This document shows positions 1 through 8,899 of a stretch of 64,000 nt of DNA, piece after piece. The notes beneath the pieces are model-generated. The model saw only the letters and a program-made list of their open reading frames with translations. It had not been told where the DNA came from and made no database searches. The stretch covers positions 62,001 to 126,000 of the forward strand of contig NZ_CP095043.1 of assembly GCF_022919175.1 (NCBI RefSeq), in the 5' to 3' direction. Source of the DNA: Leucobacter rhizosphaerae (GTDB lineage: Bacteria > Actinomycetota > Actinomycetes > Actinomycetales > Microbacteriaceae). The translations under genes and the position numbers were made by a program. Position 1 is the stretch's first letter; every line of letters starts with the position of its first letter.

Positions 1-105
1 CGGTGCACTCCCGGAGGCGATCAGGCGGCCGTCCTCGCGGGCGCGCAGCTCGACTTTGCAGGCTTGGGTCGAGGAATCGACCCCCGCGACCACCGGTATC
101 GTCAC
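1..105 (-). CDS. FGGY-family sugar kinase, N-terminal fragment (runs off left edge)
   Basis: Only the first 35 codons lie in the window. The N-terminus reads VAGVDSSTQACKVE, the phosphate-binding opening strand and turn of FGGY sugar kinases, closest in pattern to xylulokinase. Such enzymes use ATP to phosphorylate a keto-sugar or polyol in the cytosol. The GTG start shares the four bases GTGA with the stop of the aldolase gene upstream, so the two are probably translationally coupled and work in one pathway. Family assignment is fairly safe; the substrate cannot be set from this fragment. Confidence 0.75.
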   Translation of the reverse strand, partial: MTIPVVAGVDSSTQACKVELRAREDGRLIASGSAP

Positions 106-929
106 CGCGCTGCTCCGATAACCGTCGTCAGCAGGCGCTCGACTTCCGCAGCGACGGCATCGCGCGCGGGAGCGAGGTAGCGGCGAGGATCGACGACTGC
201 GGGGTCGTCGAGCACACCCCGGATCGCCGAGGTGAAGGCGACACCGAGCGCGGTGCCGACGTTCACCTTCACGATGCCCGCGGCGATGGCGCTCCGAATC
301 CCGTCATCGGAGACCCCGGAGGAGCCGTGCAGCACCAGCGGTACCGGAACGGCTGAGGCGAGGCGGGAGATCAGGTCGAGGTCGAGCATCGCGTCTCGCG
401 TGGTCATCGCGTGCTGCGATCCGACCGCAACTGCGAGCGCATCAACTCCCGTGTCGGCCACGAACGCTGCCGCCTCCTCGGGATCGGTGCGTACCCCCGG
501 CGCATGGGCGCCGAGCTTGCCGCCGATCTCCCCGAGCTCGGCCTCGACGCGCACCCCGGCTGCGTGCAGGGCCTCGGTCACGGCTCGGGTCCGTGCGACG
601 TTCTCCGCGAACGGCAGGGCCGCGGCATCGAACATCACCGATCCGAAGCCGAGCTCCGGGGCCCGCAGGGCGAGGGACTCATCGGTGATGTGATCGAGGT
701 GCAGCGCAACCGGGACACGCGCGGCGATCGCGGCGGCGCGCGCGGCCGCGGCGACAGGCTCCGGCGCGCCGTGGTAGGCGATGGCGTTCTCGCTGAGCTG
801 CAGGATCAGCGGTCGCTCCGCGCGCTCCGCTCCGGCGACGGCCCCGGTGATGTGCTCGATGGTCACGATGTTGACGGCCAGTACGCCGGTCCGGCGCGAG
901 TCGGCGACCAGTGCTGCCGATGCGATCAT
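102..929 (-). CDS. Class II fructose/tagatose-bisphosphate aldolase family protein
   Basis: A 275-residue cytosolic zinc aldolase of the FbaA/GatY/KbaY type, which cleaves a ketohexose bisphosphate (fructose- or tagatose-1,6-bisphosphate) into two triose phosphates. Visible family marks are the metal-binding HLDH near residue 79, an acidic segment EAELGEIGG near 130, VGSQHAM near 168, and the phosphate-binding HGSSGVSD near 200 with KVNVGT near 221. The ATG start has a strong AGGAGG ribosome site. It overlaps the kinase fragment by GTGA and is divergent from a PfkB sugar kinase, which suggests a kinase, kinase, aldolase route for one sugar. Which bisphosphate it prefers is inference. Confidence 0.85.
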   Translation of the reverse strand: MIASAALVADSRRTGVLAVNIVTIEHITGAVAGAERAERPLILQLSENAIAYHGAPEPVAAAARAAAIAARVPVALHLDHITDESLALRAPELGFGSVMFDAAALPFAENVARTRAVTEALHAAGVRVEAELGEIGGKLGAHAPGVRTDPEEAAAFVADTGVDALAVAVGSQHAMTTRDAMLDLDLISRLASAVPVPLVLHGSSGVSDDGIRSAIAAGIVKVNVGTALGVAFTSAIRGVLDDPAVVDPRRYLAPARDAVAAEVERLLTTVIGAAR

Positions 930-1030
930 GGGGTTCCTCCTGGGAGTGCGGGGTGGTGACGGGTGCTGGAGCGCGAGGATCGGACGATGCGGCGTGCTCG
1001 GGTGCTCTCACGAACGATACGGGGTCGGGA

Positions 1031-1036
1031 TACGAT
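1031..1036 (+). promoter_or_regulatory. -10 box of a leaderless promoter (PfkB gene)
   Basis: TACGAT ends six bases before the GTG at 1043, so the expected transcription start is the first base of the start codon. Confidence 0.6.
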
Positions 1037-1042
1037 AGAACC

Positions 1043-1984
1043 GTGCTCATCACGGTGACCCCGGCCCCCGCCATCGACTGGACGCTCGAGGTCGATCACT
1101 TCGACTTCGGTCTGGTGCACCGCGCGCGTTCGGAGCGGCGCGAGCCGAGCGGCAAGGGCGTGAACGTGTCGGTCGCCCTGCATCGCGCCGGGCAAGGGAC
1201 GCACGCCGTGATCGCGGCGACGGGGGAGGGCACCGACTTCCTCAGCCGGGAGCTCGAGGCACTCGGCGTCTCCCACTCGTTCACCCCGGGTGGACCGGTG
1301 CGCACCAACGTCACGCTGCTCGTACCCGGCAGACCCGATACCAAGATCAATACCGGCGGCAGCGCGCTCGACACGGCATCGTGCGACGCGCTGGTGCGGA
1401 GCCTCGACGCGCATCCAGCGGCGACGGCTGTGCTCACCGCCGGCAGCGTTCCCCAGGGGACCGACGTGGCACTGCACGCCCGTGTCGTGTCCGCTGCTCG
1501 GCGACTCGGTCGCTACACCGCGGTCGACACCTCCGGCGAGGCCCTCGCCGCCGCTGTTGCGGAGGGGCCCGATCTCGTGAAGCCCAACGTGCACGAGCTG
1601 GCCGAACTGACCGGGTCGCAGCCCGCCACGCTCGGTGACGTACGCCAGGCGGCGCGAGCCCTGCGCGCGGATCACGGCGTCGGTGCGGTGCTCGTGAGTC
1701 TCGGTGCCGACGGCGCGCTCCTCGTGGACGATACCGGGGAGATCTGGGCGGGGGCCACCCCCGATGCGGTGGTCAACGCCGTGGGTGCGGGGGACGCGAT
1801 GCTCGCAGGCTATCTCGCAGCGCGAGGCGACCGGATGAGCGCCGTTCGCACGGCGGTGCGGTGGGGTGCATCGGCTGTCGCCCACGAGTCGACGCTGTTC
1901 GAGGTCCTGCCCAGCGACCGTCTTTCGGAGTGGAGCACCACCGAGATCGATGCGACGCGCCGGGTCGGGGACGACACCGACTGA
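1043..1984 (+). CDS. PfkB-family sugar kinase (1-phosphofructokinase / tagatose-6-phosphate kinase type)
   Basis: A 313-residue ribokinase-fold enzyme. The GKGVNVS motif near residue 39 and the signature NAVGAGDAMLAGY near 250 (catalytic Asp in GAGD) identify the FruK/LacC branch, which phosphorylates ketohexose monophosphates to bisphosphates with ATP. That product fits the divergent bisphosphate aldolase. The GTG start at 1043 was chosen because the protein then begins exactly at the first strand (LITVTPAPAIDWT) and because the -10 box TACGAT lies six bases upstream, predicting a leaderless mRNA. It converges with the long catabolic operon, with 14 bp between the stops. The exact sugar phosphate is unknown. 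Confidence 0.85.
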   Translation: MLITVTPAPAIDWTLEVDHFDFGLVHRARSERREPSGKGVNVSVALHRAGQGTHAVIAATGEGTDFLSRELEALGVSHSFTPGGPVRTNVTLLVPGRPDTKINTGGSALDTASCDALVRSLDAHPAATAVLTAGSVPQGTDVALHARVVSAARRLGRYTAVDTSGEALAAAVAEGPDLVKPNVHELAELTGSQPATLGDVRQAARALRADHGVGAVLVSLGADGALLVDDTGEIWAGATPDAVVNAVGAGDAMLAGYLAARGDRMSAVRTAVRWGASAVAHESTLFEVLPSDRLSEWSTTEIDATRRVGDDTD

Positions 1985-1998
1985 CCGCGCGGACCGGC

Positions 1999-3336
1999 TC
2001 ACCATGCCGAGCTCGTCACACTCCGCCAAAGTCCCGCCGCCACTCCGGCGAACAGCGCCGCCCCGCGCGAGCCCGCCTCCGCGAGCTCGGGCACCTCGAC
2101 GGTGCCGAGGCGGCGCCGCTTCGCGTCGATGAGCGCCGTGCTCGCCGTCCACCCTCCCACCGCGATGACGCGACGACTCGGGCCGGAGCTCGCCGACATG
2201 CAGGCATCGAGCCGTTGCGCCTCAGCGGTCACACCCTCGACGGCGCCGCGCCAGATCATTTCGGGCGCCAGGCCATCCCCGACGAGTGCGGCGATGCGGT
2301 TCGCCGGGGTCGCCGAGTCGATGCGCACCGACGGTGGGGGGAGGGCGCGAGCAGCCGCGTCCAGTCCGAGCGAAACGTCGCGCACTCCGATCGCCTCGAG
2401 CGTGCGGCCGAGCGCACGACCGCCCTCCGTCGCGCCGAGCAGACACCAGTGCCCTGGCAGGGCATGCCAGCCCACGGTGATCCCCGCGCCGGTCAGCGCG
2501 GTGATCGTGCTCGGCGCAAGGCCGGGGTTCGCGGTGCGCACGAGCGCTTCCGCGGTCCCGCACGAGTCGAGGACGTCACCCGAACTCCAGGCCCCGGCGC
2601 CCACCGCGGCCACCTGGTGATCGTGTCCGGCGACCGCGATGCGCGCCCCGGTCAATCGCGAGTGGACCGCAGCGGTGACCGCGCCGAGATCGGTTCCGGC
2701 GTCGGTGAGGTCGGGCAACCAGCTGCGCCGGACACGTGAGAACTGCAGCGCCGCGTCCCACCACTCGCGGCGAGCCAGGTCGAGCCAGCCGGTGCGAGAC
2801 GCGAGGGACGGTTCGCTGGCCGCCCGCCCGCCGAGCGCGTAGGCGATCCACTCGGCCACGCTCAGGCGACGGCGCGCTCGGCTCAGATCGAGGTCATGGG
2901 AGAGCCATCGGCTCTTCGTGAGCGACCACTGCTGCGCGCGGGGCAGGCCCGTGACCGCGGAGAATCCCTCGGCTCCCAGTTCCTCGTCGAGGGCCTCGAG
3001 TTCCCGCGCATCGCGTGTGTCGTACCACGCGATCACCGGAGCGATCGAGCGGTCTTCGGCGTCCAGGAGCACTCCCGACTCGGCGAGGCTCGCCACGCCG
3101 ACACCGATGACACGCCCCTCCGGCGCCGCATCCAGCGCCGCGGCGAGGGCCGCGAATGCGGCGTCGCGGAGGGATGCGGCCGTCGTCTCGGTGCCCGTGG
3201 CGGTCGTGCGCCAGTGCGTCGCGGCGCGGCCCGTTGCGAGCGGACGACCGTCGGAAGCGAACACAACGGCCTTCGCGCTGGTCGTCCCGATATCGAGACC
3301 CACGAGCAGCGCCGCCGTCATGCCGGAGGCCGTCAT
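1999..3336 (-). CDS. FGGY-family carbohydrate kinase (operon-distal)
   Basis: A 445-residue sugar kinase. It opens with LLVGLDIGTTSAKAVVF (phosphate loop) and carries AGHDHQVAAVGAG near residue 240, the conserved GHD catalytic segment, and a C-terminal IAVGGWT adenosine motif. The ATG at 3336 overlaps the isomerase stop as ATGA; a second Met five codons on (3321) is possible. It is the last gene of the right-to-left operon and the second FGGY kinase in it, so the operon either handles two substrates or uses the two at different steps. Substrate not deducible by eye. Confidence 0.85.
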   Translation of the reverse strand: MTASGMTAALLVGLDIGTTSAKAVVFASDGRPLATGRAATHWRTTATGTETTAASLRDAAFAALAAALDAAPEGRVIGVGVASLAESGVLLDAEDRSIAPVIAWYDTRDARELEALDEELGAEGFSAVTGLPRAQQWSLTKSRWLSHDLDLSRARRRLSVAEWIAYALGGRAASEPSLASRTGWLDLARREWWDAALQFSRVRRSWLPDLTDAGTDLGAVTAAVHSRLTGARIAVAGHDHQVAAVGAGAWSSGDVLDSCGTAEALVRTANPGLAPSTITALTGAGITVGWHALPGHWCLLGATEGGRALGRTLEAIGVRDVSLGLDAAARALPPPSVRIDSATPANRIAALVGDGLAPEMIWRGAVEGVTAEAQRLDACMSASSGPSRRVIAVGGWTASTALIDAKRRRLGTVEVPELAEAGSRGAALFAGVAAGLWRSVTSSAW

Positions 3337-4394
3337 GCCGCTCTCAGCGGCGGTGCGGGACTGCAGAGCACGACATCGAGCGTCGCATCGATGCGCAGCG
3401 GACCGGCGTCGTGGCGCACGAGCAGGACCGAACCTCGACCGACCGTGCACGAGTCGGCGGCGGTCGACAGGCGCCCGGTGCCGCCGAGGACCACGGCGAT
3501 CGAGAACGCTGCGGGCACCTCGGTGGAGCCGGCACCGGCGTCGGGCCTGAAGCGCAATGCGGTGTAGAAGTTGTCGGCCGCGTCGGGAAAGAGCTGCTGC
3601 GCGCGGCCCCTGGAGGAACGTGTAGCCCGCAGTTCGTCGAGTTCTTCGCTCTCGAGGGTCTCGCGACGAAACACGGAGAGCGCGGTGTCTCGCGAGATCC
3701 CGAGGAGGGCCGATGAACGGTCGATGCCGGGATAGCCCTCGTACTCGAGAAGTATCGAGAGATCGGTGGGCTGTTGCAGCTCCAGCAGGGTGATTCCTGG
3801 GCCGATGCCGTGCGGCAGACCGGCGGGGACGTGGAATGTGTCACCAGGAGCAACTGGAATGCGGTGCATCGCCTCCGTCATCGCGGCGACGTCTTGCTCC
3901 TCGAACCACTGCGCGAGTTCGTCCCGGTCGACGTCTCGACGAAAGCCGAGCAGCACCTCGGCCGGGTGCGCCGGATCGATGTCCAGGATCAGCCAGGATT
4001 CGGTCTTGCCGCACACCCCCAGGCCGTGCCGCGTGGCGAAGGCGTCGTCGGGGTGGGCGTGGATGAACAAGCGGCCATCGGTGCTGAGGAGCTTCGTGAG
4101 CACGCCGCACTGTCCGACGGGGAGTGTCTCGGCGAGATCGGCACCCAGAAACCCGACCGGATCCTCGGCGAGCGCCTCGCGCAGGGGCCGCCCATCGGGC
4201 AGCACCGTCAGACCGACGCCCCCTCCGGCGAACACCTCCGTCGCCGAGCCGAGGAAGTCTTCCGGCACATGGGAATCCGGTTGTTCGATGCCGCGGAATC
4301 GGGCGATGCCGCTGCCACCGAGATAGGGGCGAGCGGCGGGCTGGTTCGCCGACAGCTCGATGATGCCGGGAAGTGCGGGGATGGGGGAGTGCAT
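3333..4394 (-). CDS. manA: Class I mannose-6-phosphate isomerase-like protein
   Basis: A 353-residue cupin isomerase of the ManA type, which interconverts mannose-6-phosphate and fructose-6-phosphate using a zinc ion. The zinc-site segment IHAHPDDAFA near residue 108, the following PAHPAEVLLG and the VPAGLPHGIGPGI loop near 195 are typical. The start at 4392-4394 has GGAGA upstream and removes a long proline/serine-rich extension that would run back into the binding-protein gene. Placed between an ABC importer and a kinase it may act on a sugar phosphate other than mannose-6-phosphate; family confident, substrate inferred. Confidence 0.85.
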   Translation of the reverse strand: MHSPIPALPGIIELSANQPAARPYLGGSGIARFRGIEQPDSHVPEDFLGSATEVFAGGGVGLTVLPDGRPLREALAEDPVGFLGADLAETLPVGQCGVLTKLLSTDGRLFIHAHPDDAFATRHGLGVCGKTESWLILDIDPAHPAEVLLGFRRDVDRDELAQWFEEQDVAAMTEAMHRIPVAPGDTFHVPAGLPHGIGPGITLLELQQPTDLSILLEYEGYPGIDRSSALLGISRDTALSVFRRETLESEELDELRATRSSRGRAQQLFPDAADNFYTALRFRPDAGAGSTEVPAAFSIAVVLGGTGRLSTAADSCTVGRGSVLLVRHDAGPLRIDATLDVVLCSPAPPLRAA

Positions 4395-4434
4395 GGGGTC
4401 TCCTGCATGCGGGGGACGGGGACGGTGCCCGGAA

Positions 4435-4460
4435 GGGGCGGCCGGGGAACCGGCCGCCCC
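4435..4460 (-). terminator. Strong intercistronic hairpin after the sugar-binding protein gene
   Basis: An 11-bp perfect stem (GGGGCGGCCGG with its complement) and a 4-nt loop start eight bases after the binding-protein stop. There is no U-run, so partial termination or protection of the upstream message is likelier than full termination. That would give the usual excess of binding protein over downstream gene products. Confidence 0.6.
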
Positions 4461-4467
4461 GGGGTGA

Positions 4468-5478
4468 CTAGCCGCAGGATTCCTTGTAGATGGCGTCCTG
4501 CATGCTGTCGAGGTTGTCCGCGGTGAGGACCACGGTCTCCGTGCCGATCTCGGCGACCACGTCGCCGCCGGTGAGGTAGGCGACGGCCTGCTCGACGGCC
4601 TGCGTGCCGATGTCGCTCGGCTTCTGAGCGACGAGGGCCTGCACATCGCCGCGTTCGAGCTGCTCGACCTGGGTCGCGCCGGCATCGAAGCCGACGATCT
4701 TCACGGTGCCCTGCGCGTTCGCATTACGGAGGCCGGTCGCGGCTCCCTGCGCGGCGAACAGGTTGGTCGCGAAGATGCCGGTGAGATCGGGGTTCGCCGC
4801 GAGCGCCGCCTGCACGATCGAGGCCGCCTTCGCGGGATCGTTGTCGTTGATCTGCGCGCCGAGGTACTCGATGCCCTCGTGCGTGGCGATCTGATCCTCG
4901 AAGCCCTTCTGGCGGGCATCGGAGGTCGACGCGCCGGCCTTAAACGCGATCACGAGCACCTTGCCTTCGTTGCCGACGAGCTCGGCGAGCGCGTCGGCCG
5001 CGGCCGCGCCACCCTGCTCATTGTCCGTCGCGACCGAGGTGAACGCGAGCGACGGGTCGTCGAGCGTGGTGTCGACCAGGCCGACGGGAATCCCCGCTTC
5101 GACCGCCTGGGTCAGCGGCGGCTCGAGGGCCTTGCCGTCCGTGGGAGCGATGAGCAGGGCGGCGGGCTTCGTGGCGACCATCGAGTTGACGATCGGCGTC
5201 TGCACCGCGGCCTCGAACTGGCCGGGGATCTGGGCGGCGACCTCCATGTCGTACTCGGCCGCAGCGTCTTCGATGGCGCACTGCATGGAGATGTAGAACG
5301 GGTCGTTGACGCCGGGGATGAATCCGATGGTCTTGCCGGCGAGATCCGCGGTGCTCAAGGCTCCGCTCGACTCCTCGTTTGCCGCCTCGGACTGCTGGCT
5401 TCCGGTGGTGCAGGCGGCGAGCGAGACGGCCAGAGCCGAGACCGCGAGAAGCGCCGCGCTGCGCTTGACGATATTCAT
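4468..5478 (-). CDS. Sugar ABC transporter substrate-binding lipoprotein (CUT2 family)
   Basis: A 336-residue lipoprotein anchored on the outer face of the membrane. The signal peptide is short and basic (MNIVKRS), hydrophobic to residue 21, and ends in the lipobox SLAAC. The mature part has the two-lobed periplasmic-binding-protein type 1 pattern of RbsB/FrcB: TIGFIPGVNDPFY, then PTDGKALEPPLTQA and a second-lobe IVGFDAG. It binds a monosaccharide or polyol and delivers it to the permease and ATPase encoded upstream. It lies 48 bp after the permease and is followed by a strong hairpin. The ligand is unknown. Confidence 0.9.
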   Translation of the reverse strand: MNIVKRSAALLAVSALAVSLAACTTGSQQSEAANEESSGALSTADLAGKTIGFIPGVNDPFYISMQCAIEDAAAEYDMEVAAQIPGQFEAAVQTPIVNSMVATKPAALLIAPTDGKALEPPLTQAVEAGIPVGLVDTTLDDPSLAFTSVATDNEQGGAAAADALAELVGNEGKVLVIAFKAGASTSDARQKGFEDQIATHEGIEYLGAQINDNDPAKAASIVQAALAANPDLTGIFATNLFAAQGAATGLRNANAQGTVKIVGFDAGATQVEQLERGDVQALVAQKPSDIGTQAVEQAVAYLTGGDVVAEIGTETVVLTADNLDSMQDAIYKESCG

Positions 5479-5526
5479 GGATGAGTGCCTTTCGTGGGTG
5501 ATGGGTGGTGAATCGGAGAGTGGAGG

Positions 5527-6561
5527 TTAGCGGTTGTTCTTGCGTCTGCGCATCTGATCGAGGTACACGGCGCCGAGCAGAACGGCCCCGACGGCGATCT
5601 GCTGCCAGTACGGGCTGACGTTCAGGATCACGAAGCCGTTCTGCAGGATGACCGGGATGAACACGCCGATGACCGTGCCGATCATCAGCCCGCGCCCGCC
5701 GAAGAGGCTCGCGCCACCGATGACCACCGCAGTGATCACGGAGAGATTGTCGGTCGAGTGCCCGCCCAGGGTGGTGGTCGCGAAACGCGCAACGGAGAGG
5801 TAGCCCGCGAGACCGGCGAGAAGGCCCGCGATCATGTAGACCTTGACCAGGTGTCGGTCGACGTTGACGCCCGTGCGCCGGAGCGCCTCGGCGTTCGACC
5901 CGACCGCGTAGGTGTAACGGCCGAAGCGCGTCTGCGCCAGAATGATCCCGAAGACGATCGCGACGACGAGTGCGATCACGGCGAGGATCGGAACACCGAG
6001 GATCCGGCCGGAGCCGATCGTGTCGACCAGCTCGAACGGGACGTTGCGGACATCGACGCCGCCCGTGAGCAGCAGGGCGGCGCCCAGCGACGCTCCCATT
6101 GTGGCCAGGGTGACGATGAGCGCCGGAATCTTGGCCTTCGCGACGAGCAGCCCGTTCACCACGCCCCACGCGGCCCCCGACACGAGGGCGACCGCGAGTC
6201 CGATCAGCAGGGTCAGCGGCGAGCCGTCACCGATCGCAGACATCGTCATGGCGGCGGTCACGCTGGAGAAGACCAGCACGCCGCCGACCGAGAGATCGAT
6301 GCCCGCGGTGATGATGACGTAGGTGGCCCCGGCCGCCATCACGAGCAGGATCGCCGCGTCGGTGAGCAGGTTGATGAAGTTGTTGACGGTGAAGAAGGCT
6401 CCAGGACGCAGCACACCGAACACGATCACCAGCGACACCATGGCGAGGAAGAGGCGGAAGGTGTCGCTCGTCACGACTCGTCGCCAGAACGGCGGACGCT
6501 GGTACAGATCTGCGGAGCCGATCACGGCGGTGGACATGGTCTCCTCATTGGGGGCGATCAT
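5527..6561 (-). CDS. Sugar ABC transporter permease (RbsC/FrcC-like)
   Basis: A 344-residue integral membrane protein with about eight to ten hydrophobic segments. The block GATYVIITAGIDLSVGGVLV near residues 100-120 is the hallmark of CUT2 permeases. It forms the channel for the binding protein and ATPase next to it. The first ATG (6561) lies two bases after the ATPase stop and has a GGAAG-type site; a second ATG at 6537 has GAGGAG only three bases away, so the start could be eight residues shorter. Central position in the importer operon supports the call. Confidence 0.9.
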   Translation of the reverse strand: MIAPNEETMSTAVIGSADLYQRPPFWRRVVTSDTFRLFLAMVSLVIVFGVLRPGAFFTVNNFINLLTDAAILLVMAAGATYVIITAGIDLSVGGVLVFSSVTAAMTMSAIGDGSPLTLLIGLAVALVSGAAWGVVNGLLVAKAKIPALIVTLATMGASLGAALLLTGGVDVRNVPFELVDTIGSGRILGVPILAVIALVVAIVFGIILAQTRFGRYTYAVGSNAEALRRTGVNVDRHLVKVYMIAGLLAGLAGYLSVARFATTTLGGHSTDNLSVITAVVIGGASLFGGRGLMIGTVIGVFIPVILQNGFVILNVSPYWQQIAVGAVLLGAVYLDQMRRRKNNR

Positions 6562-6563
6562 GG

Positions 6564-7337
6564 TTACTTCCCTTCCTTCTCGCCGCTCGTCATCGCCGCG
6601 ACGAGATCATCGACGGAGGTGGTGGCCGCGTCGAACGTCGCGACGCGCTGACCGAGCCGGAGCACCTCGACTCGGTCGCTGACCTCGAGCACCTGAGGCA
6701 TGTTGTGGCTGATGAGGACGACGGCGATGCCGGCGTCGCGCACTCGGCGGATGAGCTCGAGCACCTGCTTCGTCTGGACCACGCCGAGAGCCGCGGTGGG
6801 TTCATCCATGAAGATGATCCGCTTCGCCCACATGGCCGCGCGGGCAACGGCGACCGACTGCTTCTGTCCGCCGGACAGCTCGGCGACCGGAGCGGTGATG
6901 TCTTTGAGCTTGACCCCGAGATCCGACATCTCGCGCTCGGCGGTGTCGAGCATGCGCTTGCGGTCGAGGAACCCGAGTGCACCGAGCACGCCGCTGCGCA
7001 TCAGCTCACGGCCCAGATAGAGATTCGCCGCGGGATCCAGATCCTGCGCGAGCGCCAGGTCCTGATAGACGGTCTCGATGCCGTAGCGGCGGGCGTCGTG
7101 CGGGTTCTCGAAGGCGACCGGCTTGCCGTCGAAGCGGATCTCTCCCGAGTCCGGACGGATGGCGCCGGCGAGCATCTTGACGAGCGTACTCTTGCCGGCA
7201 CCGTTGTCGCCGATGAGCGAGACGATCTCGCCGGGGTAGACGGTGAAGTCGGCGCCGCGCACCGCGCGGACGTGACCGAAGGACTTCACGATGCCGCTCG
7301 CCTGGAGCAGCGGCTCGCGCTGGGCTGTGGATGTCAT
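6564..7337 (-). CDS. Sugar ABC transporter ATP-binding protein (single-domain, FrcA-like)
   Basis: A 257-residue cytosolic ATPase with Walker A GDNGAGKST near residue 42, signature LSGGQKQSVAVARA near 153, Walker B IIFMDEPTAAL and the switch His in LISHN. Most ribose-type importers use a double-length ATPase (RbsA); a single nucleotide-binding domain as here is typical of the fructose FrcBCA subgroup and presumably works as a homodimer. It lies two bases before the permease and three bases after the dehydrogenase stop, firmly inside the operon. Confidence 0.9.
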   Translation of the reverse strand: MTSTAQREPLLQASGIVKSFGHVRAVRGADFTVYPGEIVSLIGDNGAGKSTLVKMLAGAIRPDSGEIRFDGKPVAFENPHDARRYGIETVYQDLALAQDLDPAANLYLGRELMRSGVLGALGFLDRKRMLDTAEREMSDLGVKLKDITAPVAELSGGQKQSVAVARAAMWAKRIIFMDEPTAALGVVQTKQVLELIRRVRDAGIAVVLISHNMPQVLEVSDRVEVLRLGQRVATFDAATTSVDDLVAAMTSGEKEGK

Positions 7338-7340
7338 GTC

Positions 7341-8072
7341 TCAAATCTCCTGTGAGGTGGGGAGGATCACCAGGTCGCGGATGTTGACGTGGCGAGGACG
7401 GGTCAGCATGAAAAGGACTGCTTCGGCGACATCCGTCGAGTCGATGCCCCTGGCGGCGGCGATCTCGGCAGCAATCTCCGTGGCCGCGTCCTCACCGATG
7501 CCCCAGAGCTCGTTGAGGACGACGCCCGGGGCGATCGCACCCATGCGAACCCCGGTCCCGACGAGTTGGCGTCGCACGCCGTGGGTGAACGACTGCATGG
7601 CGTGCTTCGATGCCGAGTAGACGGGCTCCCAGTGAATTGCCTGATGCCCCGACACCGAACTCGTGACGATGATGTCGCCGGAGCCGGCGGCGATCATGGC
7701 GGGCAGCGCTTCGCGGACCAGCGCCATGGCGCCGAAGACGTTGACATCGAGCAGGGCGCGCACCTCCGCGAGGTCGGCCTCGGCGAAATCGCCCGGAAGA
7801 TAGAGGCCGGCGTTGGCGAGGAGCACGTCGATGCTGCCGAAGCGGTCCGTCGCGGCACCGATGATCTCCGATGCGCCGCCGTCGGCGGACACGTCCACCG
7901 GCACGGCCAAGTGCTCCCCGGGCAGCGACTGCGCGACCTGGCGCAGCCGCTCCGCGTTCCGACCCACGAGAACGACGCTCGCCCCCGCGTCGGCCAGTGC
8001 CCGCGCGTAGGCGCGGCCGATCCCGGAGCTCGCCCCCGTGACCACTGCGGTTGTTCCAGCAAGCTGTTCCAT
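7341..8072 (-). CDS. Short-chain dehydrogenase/reductase
   Basis: A 243-residue NAD(P)-dependent oxidoreductase. The cofactor motif TGASSGIG sits at residues 11-18, NAG near 89, the catalytic Ser in VTSSVSGH near 140, and the YSASK active site near 155. In an operon with an importer, kinases and aldolase it probably oxidises an imported polyol to a ketose or an aldolase product further. The ATG at 8072 was chosen because the motif spacing is then normal; the open frame continues upstream through the aldolase gene as an artefact. Exact substrate unknown. Confidence 0.85.
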   Translation of the reverse strand: MEQLAGTTAVVTGASSGIGRAYARALADAGASVVLVGRNAERLRQVAQSLPGEHLAVPVDVSADGGASEIIGAATDRFGSIDVLLANAGLYLPGDFAEADLAEVRALLDVNVFGAMALVREALPAMIAAGSGDIIVTSSVSGHQAIHWEPVYSASKHAMQSFTHGVRRQLVGTGVRMGAIAPGVVLNELWGIGEDAATEIAAEIAAARGIDSTDVAEAVLFMLTRPRHVNIRDLVILPTSQEI

Positions 8073-8125
8073 TGCTCGCCCCTTCCCTGTGCGCCGTTCT
8101 GGATCCGGCGTCGTTCGATGTGTGA

Positions 8126-8899
8126 TCATCCGATTTCGCCCGCCAGCATCGTGCGCCGTAGCAGCTCGTCGGGGCGGGTGTCGATCCGCGAGGCGTGTGC
8201 GTCCGAGAGGAACACCGGGCCTCCGATCGACAGTGCCGCGCCGAGGACCTCCGCGCACTTGACGGTCATCTGGGTGATCGAGAGCGCCTCTTCGGCGGAT
8301 CCCGCGAGCGCGAACACTCCGTGGTTGCGCAGGTAGATCACGCGCGGGCGCTCGCCGTGCCGATCGATGTGCTCGCGCAGGGCGTTGGATACCGCGCGGG
8401 CAAGGGGCAGGCCGGGATCGATATAGGGGACCATCAGCGGGTGGCGCCCCATCACGACGATCTGGTCGGGGAACAGCGAGCCCTCGATGAGCAGATCGGC
8501 GCGATCCGAGCACAGCAGCGCGTTCACCGGCACGGGGTGGGTGTGCAAGACGGCATCGACGCCGTCCAGACGTTGGCAGACGGCGTGCAGCACGGACTCC
8601 ACGGAAGGTCGCCCGCGGCCCCACGTGGTGGCTCGACTGAAGAGCTCGCGCACGAACTCGTCGTCACCCTCGGGTCCCTCGTCGATCGCCGCCCAATAGC
8701 TCGGGAGGTCGACCTCGACGAAACTCTCGGGCCCGGCTTCGCTCATCGAGGTGCCCGTGGCCTTCACGAGCATGCGATCATCGGCCGTGCGGAGCGAGGT
8801 GTTGCCCTCTGCGAGGATGGCGAACTCGCGTTCGGGATCCCCGGCGCGTCGGGTGAGGTCCACGATCTCTGCGATACGAGAGTGGGCAGTGTCGGTCAT
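8126..8899 (-). CDS. Class II aldolase/adducin family protein (sugar-1-phosphate aldolase type)
   Basis: A 257-residue cytosolic zinc enzyme. The EGNTS loop near residue 31, KATGTSM near 46, the paired metal histidines in VLHTHPVPVNALL near 118, and a third in LRNHGVFA near 190 place it with rhamnulose/fuculose-1-phosphate aldolases, which release glycerone phosphate and an aldehyde. Start ATGA is shared with the kinase stop upstream. Together with the rhamnulokinase-type protein it implies phosphorylation then cleavage of a ketose-1-phosphate. Epimerase or decarboxylase activity, also found in this superfamily, cannot be excluded. Confidence 0.8.
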   Translation of the reverse strand: MTDTAHSRIAEIVDLTRRAGDPEREFAILAEGNTSLRTADDRMLVKATGTSMSEAGPESFVEVDLPSYWAAIDEGPEGDDEFVRELFSRATTWGRGRPSVESVLHAVCQRLDGVDAVLHTHPVPVNALLCSDRADLLIEGSLFPDQIVVMGRHPLMVPYIDPGLPLARAVSNALREHIDRHGERPRVIYLRNHGVFALAGSAEEALSITQMTVKCAEVLGAALSIGGPVFLSDAHASRIDTRPDELLRRTMLAGEIG

